From an uncultured Clostridia bacterium (GTDB lineage Bacteria; Bacillota; Clostridia; Christensenellales; UBA1242), in contig CANRHL010000006.1 of NCBI GenBank assembly GCA_947630405.1, positions 1 to 40,940 of the forward strand: DNA of 40,940 nt, in the 5' to 3' direction. The notes beneath the pieces are model-generated. The model saw only the letters and a list, made by a program, of their open reading frames with translations. It did not search any database and was not told the DNA's origin. Shown in pieces: positions 16,811 to 27,100 of the stretch. Position numbers and translations under genes: made by a program. Numbering within the stretch: position 1 is the first letter of the stretch; every line of letters starts with the position of its first letter.

Positions 16811-18630
16811 TATTCTAGAACTGCCTTTATTCTTCTTACGCCCGCCGAAACGGCCTCTTGTTTTGCAATTTTAAATTTAGATAATTCGCTTGTGTTTTTA
16901 ACGTGTGGGCCACCGCAAATTTGGAAGTCAACATCGCCAATTCTATAAATAGAAACAATTTCATCGTCCTCGGCTTTGTGTATGCCATAAGCACCTTGTG
17001 CCTTGGCAACTTTAAGCGGCAATTCTACGCGTTCGACCGCAATTTTGCGCGCAATGGCAAAGTTAACAAAATCTTCAAGTTGCTTAACTTCGTCGTCGGT
17101 AAGTTTGCGGTCGAAATTAAAGTCAAAGCGCAAGCGTTCGCTGGTTATGTTGCTGCCCTTTTGCTCAATGCCCGTGCCAAACATATGCCTTAATCCAGCA
17201 AGCAGCAGGTGGCAAGCAGTGTGAAGACGCGTTGTTAGCACGCCATCGTCAGCAAGCCCGCCCTTAAACACGCCCGCATTTGTGGTGCGCGCAAGTTCTT
17301 GGTGCGCCTTAAATGCCTCGTTAAAGCCATCTATATCCACCGTGTAACCGCGCTCGGTTGCCATTTCGCAAGTCAATTCAATTGGGAAGCCGAAAGTATC
17401 ATACAGTCTAAACGCAGATTTTCCGTTTATAACATTTTCCGCTTTAAAATCTGGGTTAGTGCGCATGAAGGCGTTTTTACGCTCGATGCCCGCAACAACC
17501 TTTTCAAACTCCTTGTTGCCGAGTTCAAGCGTTTTATTAAACTTGTCAATTTCCGCCTTAATGCTTTGCAAAATGTAGCTTTCCTTTTCCTTTAAAAGCG
17601 GATAGGCTTCGTCATACACTTTTTCAATGTAAATTTTGGCAATTTCGGTTAGTTCATCTGTAACTAAATTGATTTTTTTAGCGTGCCTAATTGCCCTACG
17701 CATAATGCGCCTTAAAATGTAGCCTGCGCCAACATTAGAAGGCAAAATGCCGTTAATATCGCCAATTAGCATAACGCTTGTGCGCATATGGTCGGCAATT
17801 ATTCGCAGAGATCTCGTCTCCTCCTCATTATCGCCATATTTAACATTTAACACCTTTTCCATATGTGCAATAACATCGGTAAACAAATCGGTTTTGTAGC
17901 CATCGGTTACGCCGTTTAAAAACATTAACATACGCTCAAAGCCAAAGCCGGTATCCACATTTTTGTTTGCAAGTGGCTCAAATTTTCCGCCCGGCAATTT
18001 TTTATATTGCATATAAACGTCATTGCCAATTTCAACATATCTCCCGCACTTGCAATTAATATCGCAAACTCCTGGGTGTGTTGGCTTATCCCAGCGCGGA
18101 TAAAACCACTCGTTATCCGGCCCGCACGGGGTGTTAACCGTGCCTTCAAGTTCCCACCAATTGTCCTTTAAATAGAAAATATTTTCCTTTTTAATGCCTA
18201 AATTTTCAAGCAATTTGGCAGTTTCCTCATCTTTAGGTGCACTCTCGTTGCCGGCAAAAACGGTGGAGCAAATTTTATTTTTATCTAGGCCAAAAACTTT
18301 GGTTAAAAGTTCAAAGGTCCATGCCGTTTTTTCCTTTTTAAAATAGTCGCCTAAACTCCAATTGCCCATCATTTCAAAAAATGTAAAATGCGTAGGGTCG
18401 CCAACCTCGTCAATGTCCACCGTGCGCATGCAACCCTGAACATTACATAGCCTTTTGCCCTTAGGGTGCGCTTTGCCCAACAAATATGGCATAAGCGGTT
18501 GCATACCAGCCACGTTAAACATAACGCCCGTTTCGCCATCGCCAATCAGCGAAACTGCGCCAATATCAACATGCCCCTTATCTTTATAAAAATCTAACCA
18601 TTTTTTTCTTAATTCTTTACTTGTTATCAT
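16810..18630 (-). CDS. alaS: Alanyl-tRNA synthetase, short form lacking an apparent C-Ala domain
   Basis: FNVAGMQPLMPYLLGKAHPKGKRLCNVQGCMRTVDIDEVGDPTHFTFFEMMGNWSLGDYFK; editing motifs HTACH and CGGPHV; 606 aa ending right after the editing domain. Confidence 0.93.
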   Translation of the reverse strand: MITSKELRKKWLDFYKDKGHVDIGAVSLIGDGETGVMFNVAGMQPLMPYLLGKAHPKGKRLCNVQGCMRTVDIDEVGDPTHFTFFEMMGNWSLGDYFKKEKTAWTFELLTKVFGLDKNKICSTVFAGNESAPKDEETAKLLENLGIKKENIFYLKDNWWELEGTVNTPCGPDNEWFYPRWDKPTHPGVCDINCKCGRYVEIGNDVYMQYKKLPGGKFEPLANKNVDTGFGFERMLMFLNGVTDGYKTDLFTDVIAHMEKVLNVKYGDNEEETRSLRIIADHMRTSVMLIGDINGILPSNVGAGYILRRIMRRAIRHAKKINLVTDELTEIAKIYIEKVYDEAYPLLKEKESYILQSIKAEIDKFNKTLELGNKEFEKVVAGIERKNAFMRTNPDFKAENVINGKSAFRLYDTFGFPIELTCEMATERGYTVDIDGFNEAFKAHQELARTTNAGVFKGGLADDGVLTTRLHTACHLLLAGLRHMFGTGIEQKGSNITSERLRFDFNFDRKLTDDEVKQLEDFVNFAIARKIAVERVELPLKVAKAQGAYGIHKAEDDEIVSIYRIGDVDFQICGGPHVKNTSELSKFKIAKQEAVSAGVRRIKAVLE

Positions 18631-18656
18631 AGTTTGTCCTTTTATTTTTTATTGTG

Positions 18657-19316
18657 TTACTTTGTTAAAATTGGTTTTAAAGCCTCAACAATTGAGTTAT
18701 GTATTTCATCAATCGATTTAATTTTGCCCGCCGCCGTGCAGTCTAATTTAACCCATTTAAATTTTTTTGCAACATATTCTGCCCGGTCGTGTGCGTGCTT
18801 TAGGTGGTTAATATCTTGCTCCAAAATATCTTTTTTTTGCTGATTTTTAAGTTCGCCTCTATCTCGCGCCAGCGCAAAACTAATTTCGGTTGGAACATCT
18901 AAAAACAGTGTTAAATCCGGCTTTGGCAGTTTAAGCAGTTTAAATTCAAAATCGTTCACCCATTTTAAAAACTTGTTTAGTTCGCACTTCTTTTCAAACC
19001 TTGTGGATTGATGAATCATGTTGCTATAAGTGTAGCGGTCCATAAGCACAAAGTCGTAGTCCAATAAATTTTCCTTCTTTATGGTAATAAGCCTATCAAC
19101 CGCAAACAATGTGCTTGCCTGATAGCCAGAAATATCCTTATTTTCGCCCAACTCGCCAGATAAATACATTTTAACCGGAGCGCTTGATGGACTATCGTAA
19201 TTAGGGAAACTTAAAATCTTGGTCTTTTTACCTAGCCCAACAAGATATTCATATAAAAGTTTGGTTTGGGTGGCCTTGCCTGAGCCGTCTGTTCCTTCAA
19301 TATCGATAATAAACAT
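18657..19316 (-). CDS. tmk: Thymidylate kinase (dTMP kinase)
   Basis: MFIIDIEGTDGSGKATQTKLLYEYL (P-loop), LMDRYTYSNMIHQ, LTLFLDVP. ATG at 19316 has AGGAG SD; the track start 19364 is less likely. Confidence 0.9.
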   Translation of the reverse strand: MFIIDIEGTDGSGKATQTKLLYEYLVGLGKKTKILSFPNYDSPSSAPVKMYLSGELGENKDISGYQASTLFAVDRLITIKKENLLDYDFVLMDRYTYSNMIHQSTRFEKKCELNKFLKWVNDFEFKLLKLPKPDLTLFLDVPTEISFALARDRGELKNQQKKDILEQDINHLKHAHDRAEYVAKKFKWVKLDCTAAGKIKSIDEIHNSIVEALKPILTK

Positions 19317-19387
19317 ACTAACACTCCTAATTTTTAGTATAGCAAAAACACATAAAAATAGCAAATAAAACTATTCAAATTTTTTTA

Positions 19388-19443
19388 TTTAACTAAAAGT
19401 TTAGTTAAAAATTATTGACAAACGCCTTAAATCATTATAAAAT
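19388..19443 (+). promoter_or_regulatory. Sigma-70-type promoter with upstream 22-bp palindrome (operator candidate)
   Basis: TTTAACTAAA-AG-TTTAGTTAAA (19388-19409); TTGACA 19415-19420, 17-bp spacer, TAAAAT 19438-19443; ATG at 19450. Confidence 0.75.
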
Positions 19444-19449
19444 AGAAAT

Positions 19450-20970
19450 ATGAAAAAATTTGGTAAGTATTTAATTATTACATTGTTGCTTCTACTTGGC
19501 TTGTGCTGCATTGGGGTTTTATATTTGTTTTTTGTGCCAAACTCTTCACTGTTTGGAATATGTTACATAAGCTTAAATTCGTCAACCGACTCACAGGTAT
19601 ATGCCCAAAGTCAATATGAAAGTTTGCACACCATAAGCCTAAATAGTGGCGCATACAATGTTGAAATTGTTCCAACAAGTGGAGAAACAATTTCGGTTTC
19701 GGTGTTCTCTAACTCGTTTGGCTTTGTGTTAAAGAAAAATAGCGTTACTTCAATTACAAGCAAAATTGAAAATGGCAGCCTAACCTTTAATGTTACCGAG
19801 CCAAACGGTGCGGCAATAAAAAATCGTTCTAAAATTTACCTTTATGTTCCGGCTGCTCTAAATAAAAACCTGCTTTTAACAAACAACTCTGCTGCCACCG
19901 GAATTGCTTTGTATGGCGGTGAAGAGGATTTATCTATTAACAATTTAACATACAAAACAAGTTCAGGCAATTTTACTTTATCTCACTGCAAGGTGGCTGG
20001 CGATTTAAGGCTGGAAATTGGCAGCGCAACCTTTACAATTGGCGATAATGTTAGTGCCGAAAATTCCACAATCTATTTAAGCATGACAAATGGCAGGTTT
20101 GAGTCCGCCGCCGCTTTAAACAATATTACTATTGAGAAAAATGATTATGGCACTGTTGATGTTAGCGAATGCACCAACTTAATTTCAGATAATTCCGATG
20201 CTGGTGGCAGGGTTAAAATTAACAAAGTTCACCACATTGCTTTAAAGGGTGGCGATACTAATGTCGAAATAAACACAATTGATAACGGCGGAATAGAACT
20301 TTCTAGAGCAGGCAGAATTAACATTGATACAGTTGAAACTTATTTAATTGCAACGACAAAATACGGCAACATTAACATCAATAAAACTAACGGTCCGGTT
20401 AGGTTATCTTCCGAAGATGGCAGCATTAATGTTGCGGCCGCTTATGGCAATGTTCAGGCAGACACCCCTAATGGCTCGGGCGACATTGATGTAACCTTTG
20501 CTGACGATGCCGCTAGTTATGCGGTAAATAAAGAGGCACGTTCGTTCGTATCAGAAACTGCAAATGGGAAAATAATTGTGCATGGCGCTGAGCGTGTAGA
20601 CGTTAAAATAACCGACCGTGGCAGAGCAGAAATATATATGGACAATGTGTATGGCGAAAATAAAGTTGACGGCGAAAATGGCGAAGTTTACATTTTTGTT
20701 AAAGAATTGGAAGCAACCGAAGCACCTGAAGGCTGGGCACATTACAAACTTTCCACCCATTCAGATAACGGGGACGTTAATGTGTATATGCATCAATTTG
20801 AACATGCAGAAAAGTCCGCCGATTTGTGCGATTATTATATTAACTCCCACTTTGAAGATTTTGACTTTGAAGCTGGCAGTTTCACTGAAGCGCCTTTTGC
20901 CAACTCATTAACCGCATCAACAAACAACGGCTCACTAAAAATTAGAGATGGCATAACTGTAGATATGTAA
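19450..20970 (+). CDS. Membrane-anchored DUF4097-like beta-helical/adhesin-type protein
   Basis: N-terminal TM then repeated short beta motifs (NGSLTFNV, SSGNFTLSHCKVAGDLRLEIGSATFTIG, KYGNININKTNGPVRLSSEDGSINVAAAYGNVQADTPNGSGDIDV). Confidence 0.65.
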   Translation: MKKFGKYLIITLLLLLGLCCIGVLYLFFVPNSSLFGICYISLNSSTDSQVYAQSQYESLHTISLNSGAYNVEIVPTSGETISVSVFSNSFGFVLKKNSVTSITSKIENGSLTFNVTEPNGAAIKNRSKIYLYVPAALNKNLLLTNNSAATGIALYGGEEDLSINNLTYKTSSGNFTLSHCKVAGDLRLEIGSATFTIGDNVSAENSTIYLSMTNGRFESAAALNNITIEKNDYGTVDVSECTNLISDNSDAGGRVKINKVHHIALKGGDTNVEINTIDNGGIELSRAGRINIDTVETYLIATTKYGNININKTNGPVRLSSEDGSINVAAAYGNVQADTPNGSGDIDVTFADDAASYAVNKEARSFVSETANGKIIVHGAERVDVKITDRGRAEIYMDNVYGENKVDGENGEVYIFVKELEATEAPEGWAHYKLSTHSDNGDVNVYMHQFEHAEKSADLCDYYINSHFEDFDFEAGSFTEAPFANSLTASTNNGSLKIRDGITVDM

Positions 20971-20994
20971 AAACACTCGTTTGAGTGTTTTTTA
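20969..20994. terminator. Bidirectional terminator between convergent genes
   Basis: AAAAACACTC-GTTT-GAGTGTTTTT. Confidence 0.85.
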
Positions 20995-21678
20995 TATTGC
21001 CTTGCCAAAATAAAGCATTAGCGCCGAGCAGATGGCGTCAATCATTTTGTTTTTATATTCCTCACTATTAAGTAAACTTTCTTCCTCCGGGTTGGATATA
21101 AACCCGCACTCTATAAGCACGGCGGTGTAATAACTGCTATTTAAAATGAAATAATCCCCCGCCTTGCCAAGTTTGTTTGGCACATTACAATAGGTGTTTA
21201 GCGAGGCTTGAATAAGGTTTGCAACCGTTTGGCTTGCCTCATCACCGACGCGATAGTAGGTGTTTGCCCCGCTTGCCGATTTATTCGGGAAACTGTTCAT
21301 ATGTATGCTAATAACCAAATTAGGATTGGTTTTTTTAATAATTTCAAGCCGCGCGTTCATGTCGCTAACCTTTTTGTTTTTTGCCAAATTGCTGTAAAGT
21401 CCATCATCGTTTTTTCTGGTTAACTCCACGCGATAGCCCGCCTTAACAAGCCTTTCCTTTAACGCAAGCGTGTAGGCCAAATTAATTTGCTTTTCAATTG
21501 TGCCGTTTACTCCCACGCTGCCACCATCTCGCCCGCCATGCCCAGCATCAAGCACAATTGTAATGCCGTTATACGTTTTGCTTGCCATAATAACCGCTTG
21601 GGATATTATTGTGGATAGCAATAAAAAAATTAAAACAATCACAAATAAAGTTAAATTCTTTTTAAAAAACTTTTTCAT
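20992..21678 (-). CDS. cwlD: N-acetylmuramoyl-L-alanine amidase (Amidase_3, CwlD-like)
   Basis: TIVLDAGHGGRDGGSVGVNGTIEKQINLAYTLALKERLVKAGYRVELTR...VISIHMNSFPNKSASGANTYY...VLIECGFISNPEEE. Confidence 0.88.
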   Translation of the reverse strand: MKKFFKKNLTLFVIVLIFLLLSTIISQAVIMASKTYNGITIVLDAGHGGRDGGSVGVNGTIEKQINLAYTLALKERLVKAGYRVELTRKNDDGLYSNLAKNKKVSDMNARLEIIKKTNPNLVISIHMNSFPNKSASGANTYYRVGDEASQTVANLIQASLNTYCNVPNKLGKAGDYFILNSSYYTAVLIECGFISNPEEESLLNSEEYKNKMIDAICSALMLYFGKAI

Positions 21679-21793
21679 ATTTAAATTTATGTTGAAATTC
21701 CGCTCGTTTATGCTTTTTAATCGTCAATTTTACTATTAAAAAATTTAGTTTTGCGCGCGCTATATATATTTATAATATATTTTAAATTATATA

Positions 21794-21822
21794 TTGACAA
21801 AATGCGCCAAGTTTGTTATACT
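21794..21822 (+). promoter_or_regulatory. Near-consensus promoter for the ABC/giant exoprotein operon
   Basis: TTGACA (21794-21799) - 17 bp - TATACT (21817-21822). Confidence 0.8.
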
Positions 21823-21843
21823 TATTAACAAGACGGGAGAAAT

Positions 21844-22563
21844 ATGTTAGTTATAAAAAATTTAAGCAAGAAATACAAAAATAGTGATAGGTTTTCAATA
21901 CAGGACTTAAGTTTAACCGTCAACGATGGCGAAATTTTTGGCTTTTTGGGCAAAAACGGTGCCGGCAAATCTACCACCATTAAGTGTATAACCGGGATTA
22001 TCCCGTTTGAAAAAGGCGAGGTTATTGTTTGCGGACACGATATTAAAAAGGATTCAATTGCCGCAAAGTCTAACATCGGCTATGTGCCGGACGATCATGC
22101 GGTTTACGATAGCCTAACTGGGCGCGAGTATGCCACTTTTATGGGCAATGTGTATGGTGTTAAACAGGATTTACTTGAAATGAGAATAAAAATGTTTGCC
22201 GCTCGCTTTTCAATGACACACGCACTAGATAAACAAATCCGCTCGTACTCACACGGTATGAAGCAAAAAATTTGCATAATTGCGGCGCTAATTCACAATC
22301 CAAAACTTTGGGTGTTGGATGAGCCTCTTGTTGGGCTGGACCCACAAAGCATTGCCGAAATTAAGGACTATATGGTTGAGCATAAGAAAAAGGGCAATGC
22401 GGTGTTGTTTTCATCACACAACATAGATATGGTGGAAAAATTATGTGATAGGGTTGCAATAATTAATAACGGACATCTATTAGAAATTATTGATGTTAAA
22501 CAATTTCAAAAATCTGGTAAATCGCTAGAAGAACATTTCTTAAGATTAACACAATCAAGGTAA
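21844..22563 (+). CDS. ABC transporter ATP-binding protein
   Basis: Walker A GKNGAGKST, signature SHGMKQK, Walker B LWVLDEP, H-loop SSHN. Confidence 0.96.
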   Translation: MLVIKNLSKKYKNSDRFSIQDLSLTVNDGEIFGFLGKNGAGKSTTIKCITGIIPFEKGEVIVCGHDIKKDSIAAKSNIGYVPDDHAVYDSLTGREYATFMGNVYGVKQDLLEMRIKMFAARFSMTHALDKQIRSYSHGMKQKICIIAALIHNPKLWVLDEPLVGLDPQSIAEIKDYMVEHKKKGNAVLFSSHNIDMVEKLCDRVAIINNGHLLEIIDVKQFQKSGKSLEEHFLRLTQSR

Positions 22564-22572
22564 GGAGAAAAG

Positions 22573-24171
22573 TTGACCAAGTTTCAAGCGCTGCTTAAAT
22601 TTGAATTAATGACAAACTCTTCGCGTTATAAGGACGAAGGCTTTTTCTTTCGCTTTAAAAAAGCCCTTGTAACAATTGTTGGCGGCGGTGCGCTTGCGTT
22701 AATTTTCCTTTATGCAATCAACATGGTTATGGGCGTGTTTATTGAGGCCGACCTGCAACATGAGTTTATTACAATATTTTCAGCATTAATGATGTTGTTG
22801 CACTTGATTGTTGGTGTTATAACCGCCACCAAAATTCTATTTACCAAGGTGGATTTATCCATTTTAAAACTGCCGGTTGGCGGGCTTGACATTTTCCTTG
22901 CTAAATTCTTATATGTATATATAAAGCAACTGGGCTTTGCGCTGCTTATTAGTTTGCCAACCTTTGTTCTTTTTGGAATTAAAACCATGCAAACCGCACT
23001 ATTTTACGTTTTGCTTTTGCCAAATGTTTTGTTTTTGCCAATTATTCCTGTTTTGTTGGCAGTTTTGTTATCTGTGCCTGTAATGTGGTTAATTCGTGTG
23101 TTTAAAAATAAATTTATAATTTTGCTTTTATTCTATACTCTACTTCTTGTTGCCGGATTTATGACATACATTTACGTTTTAAAATTTGTGTTAAACATTT
23201 TTGAATCGGGTCACTTTTCGTTTGATGCTGCCACAATTTATTCAATAAGGCAATTTTCAACTTATTTGTATTTGCCAATTTTGTTTAAAAATCTTTTGCT
23301 TTTGTATAACTATCTTAAAAGCCTAACAATTCTGCTAACGGCGGTTTTGGTGTTGGCAGCATTTGTTTATTTATTTGCAAAATATTCTTATTTCTCACTA
23401 TTAATTTCAAGCAAAAATCAGCGCGCTTTTTCTAAGAAAACAAAAATAAAATATCACAAACCAACCACGGCATTTGTGCAAAAGGAGTTTAAAACAATTT
23501 TCCGCTCAACTAACTACGCTTTCCAATATTTGACAATTGTTTTCACCACTCCGCTTATGGTTTACTTTTCAAGTGAAATTGTATCCAACATTAGCACGCC
23601 AACGCTTGGCTCAAGTGTGTTGCCGGGCATTGTTGTGCTAGTGCTAATTATGTTTTTAAGCATGGGGACATCCTTCTCTGCAACGTCAATAACAAGAGAG
23701 GGCAACAACTTCTTTTTAACAAAAATAATTCCGGTTAGTTACACAAAACAAATAACCGTTAAATTTTTAATATATCTATTAATTTCAATTCCAGCAATAT
23801 TTATCTCTTGCCTTGTGCTTGCAATTGCCAACTTTATAACCTACCCTGCCGCGCTTATTATTGCCTGCGCACTTTCGTTTGTTATAACGGGCAACATATC
23901 TAACTCAATCAGCATGGATATTAAGCGCCCACAATTTGAATATATTGAAAATGGCGAACTTTCTTCCAACACAAAAAACACAACGGCCTCAATCGGCATT
24001 GGGTTCACCATTTCGTTTATTATGGGCGTTGCGGGAATTGTGCTTTCGCTATTTGTTAGCGTGCCTTCAATGTATCTTGTTCTATATGGCTTTGGCGTGC
24101 CGTTTGCGCTTATTGAACTATTTAGGCTATTCCACAAACTAGAACGAAAATACGAAAGGATTGAGGTGTAG
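22573..24171 (+). CDS. ABC transporter permease (ABC-2-like, multi-TM)
   Basis: Multiple hydrophobic segments, TTG start 9 bp after the ATPase stop with AAGGAG SD. Confidence 0.85.
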   Translation: MTKFQALLKFELMTNSSRYKDEGFFFRFKKALVTIVGGGALALIFLYAINMVMGVFIEADLQHEFITIFSALMMLLHLIVGVITATKILFTKVDLSILKLPVGGLDIFLAKFLYVYIKQLGFALLISLPTFVLFGIKTMQTALFYVLLLPNVLFLPIIPVLLAVLLSVPVMWLIRVFKNKFIILLLFYTLLLVAGFMTYIYVLKFVLNIFESGHFSFDAATIYSIRQFSTYLYLPILFKNLLLLYNYLKSLTILLTAVLVLAAFVYLFAKYSYFSLLISSKNQRAFSKKTKIKYHKPTTAFVQKEFKTIFRSTNYAFQYLTIVFTTPLMVYFSSEIVSNISTPTLGSSVLPGIVVLVLIMFLSMGTSFSATSITREGNNFFLTKIIPVSYTKQITVKFLIYLLISIPAIFISCLVLAIANFITYPAALIIACALSFVITGNISNSISMDIKRPQFEYIENGELSSNTKNTTASIGIGFTISFIMGVAGIVLSLFVSVPSMYLVLYGFGVPFALIELFRLFHKLERKYERIEV

Positions 24172-24172
24172 C

Positions 24173-27100
24173 ATGAAAAAATTATTAGTCTTTTTAATGC
24201 TAGCCATTCCAATACTTGCAATTGTAATTGTAAAACTCACTTCAACAGTAGCGCTTGGTGATGTGTTTATTTCGGTGGAAAACATTGTTTTAAGTGAAGA
24301 TGATATTAAAGCAAAAGTTGGCGATAGCATCGACTTAAAATATGTAATTTACCCTGAATATGCCACCAATCAAGAAGTTATTTTCGCCAGCAGCGATGAA
24401 CAGGCAGCAATTGTTGATGAAAAGGGCCATGTTGATTTCGTTGGTACAGGCAGTGGCTACATTTCTGTTACCACTAAGGAAGGCAGCAAACACTCTTATT
24501 GTTCGTTCTACGTTAGCGATACAAAAGTGCATCGCGTGCAACTAAATTATGAATCCACCCGCCTGCACGTTGGTGGCGAAATGCTTATATCTGCCACTGT
24601 TTTGCCAGACGAGGCTTTAAATAAAGAGGTTGTTTTCACCTCAAGCAATGAAGAGATTGCCAAGGTTGAATTTGGTTCAGTTCACGGGCTAAAAGTTGGG
24701 CGTGTTACAATAACCGCAACATCGGTTGACGGCGGATATAGCGATTCGGTTGACCTAGATATTATTAATCCGGTAACTTCACTTTATGTTGCCAGTGAAA
24801 ATGAAACAATTGTAACGGCAAACAAAAATGAATTTGTTGAATATTATGTTCTTCCAGAAGATGCAACAATAAAACAAGTTCACTGTTCGCTAGATAATCC
24901 GGAAGTGGCAGAAATTACCGATGAAGGCTACATAACCTTTTTAAAACCGGGCGAAGTTAATATTACGCTAACCACCGAAGATGGCGGCTTTACAAAAACT
25001 GTTAAATACATCTACACGGCAAATTTCGTTTACGATATTATTGTAACCACGCCATCAATAACCATGAACATTGATGACGAGCCAATAATTATAGCCTACG
25101 AAACTCTGCCAGAAAATTGTGATGTGGAAATTGTTTCGGAAGATGAAAACATTGCCTATGTTCGTTCGGGCTGCTTGTATCCTGTTAAGGGTGGCAGCAC
25201 AACACTAACATTAAAAGCATATAAAAACGAAAACGAAGTTGTTATTAAAACAATTTTCGTCTACATTACTAGTCCGGCAACAGACATTGAAATTGAGGAT
25301 TCAATTACTGCAGAAAAAACATTTAAACTTAATCCAATTTCATTGCCAGAAGGCTCCACCAATAGCACATATTTTTATGAGATTATTAATGGAGTTGATT
25401 TTGCAACAATCACTCAAGATGGGCTTATAACATTTAACACTTTAACCGCGTCCACAATTAAAGTTCGAGTTTGGGCAAACGAAAATAAAAGCGTTTTTAA
25501 AGACGTTAACATAACCTACACCGCCGGCAAGCCATATTCGTTTGAACTGATAGATGATAAGTTAACTTTAAATTATAACGAAACTGCGCTAATTAATTAC
25601 AATATTTTGCCGGCAAGTGCAAGAGATATTCTCCCTAAACTAGAAATTGTTGAAGGTCAAGAGATAGTTGAAATTTTACCTGATGGCAGAATTCGTGCCA
25701 TTGCGGGCGGCAAAGCAAAAGTTAAAGTTAGCTTTAGTTTATATAATGGGCAAGTTGTTGAGGATTATTGCAACATTATCGTAATCCGCACCGCTGAGCA
25801 AATTGAAATTAATGTGGATTTAGATTATTATGCCAATCAAAATCAATATGTAACCTCTAAATCGGCAGTGCAATTCTCTGGCACTGTTTTGCCAGCCGAC
25901 ACTACGGATAAAAACATTACATGGTCGGTTAGCGATAGCAACATTGCCTTTATTGATAACAACACGCTAAGGTTTAACCAAGTTGGTGCGGTTACCCTAA
26001 CTGCAACCTCTAATAAGGCAACCAAATCAATTGAAATTTATTATGCAGGTTCCAACCCTGTTTATGCCGAAGTTCAAGCTGAAATTGGCGGCGTTAAACA
26101 AGACATGCCAACCAGCATAAATGTTGAAGAAACATTCAATGTTTCAATTTCAAAATTAATTCCTAGCTATGACACTTTGCCAGAACTCTATTTGGAAGTT
26201 GAAAATGCAAAAACTTCTTCTCCGCTTGGCAAGGTGCTTACAATTGAAGGCAACACTGTTAGTGCGGTTGCTGGCGGAACTGCCACCCTAGTTGTGCGCA
26301 TTTCAAACTCAATTAAAATAAACTATTCAATAACTGTTGTGCGTCAGCCAAAAAGCATAACTGTAATGCAAGCAAATAGCAAAATAACCACAAGTTCAAT
26401 TAAACTTATTGCCGAAATTTTGCCAATTGATACAACAAACAAAAATGTTAAATTTGTTGTAAATAATCCATCTATTGCAACCGTGGATGGCACAACACTA
26501 ACCTTTAACACCAACGGCATTGCAAACATAACCGCAATTTCACTTGCTGACGAACGCGTTAGATGCAATTTCACAATTGAAAAAATTGAAAAAGACACTA
26601 TTCTTGCTTCGGTGCAACAAAATTCAATAAGTTTTAACAAGGGTGAGCTATTAACCTTTAATGACGTTGAAAACTTTGCAATTTCTGTTGAAAGTGAAAC
26701 CCCAACTATTGCGGGCGAAAAAGTTGTTAGAGTGGAAAATGAAAGATATTTGCGCGCAGTATCAAGCGGGCAAGCAAAAATAAAAGTTACAACTTCAACT
26801 GGCAGTTATGAAATTGAAATTTCGGTTAAACAACCTGTTGAAAATGTAATTTTAAGTTCTAATATCGATTTCTATAACGATGAATATGTTGTGGCAAGCC
26901 GTGTAGTATCACTTAACTTTAACGTTTTGCCAGCCCACGCATCTAATAAAGGCGTTACGGCAAGCATTAAACTTACAGGTGGCGAGCGAATTGCAACAAT
27001 AAACAACAATAGAATAACCTTTATTAAAGCGGGCGTGGTAACACTTGAAATTAAATCGGACGATGGCAACTATGCTTCCATGATTAACTTGCGTTACACG

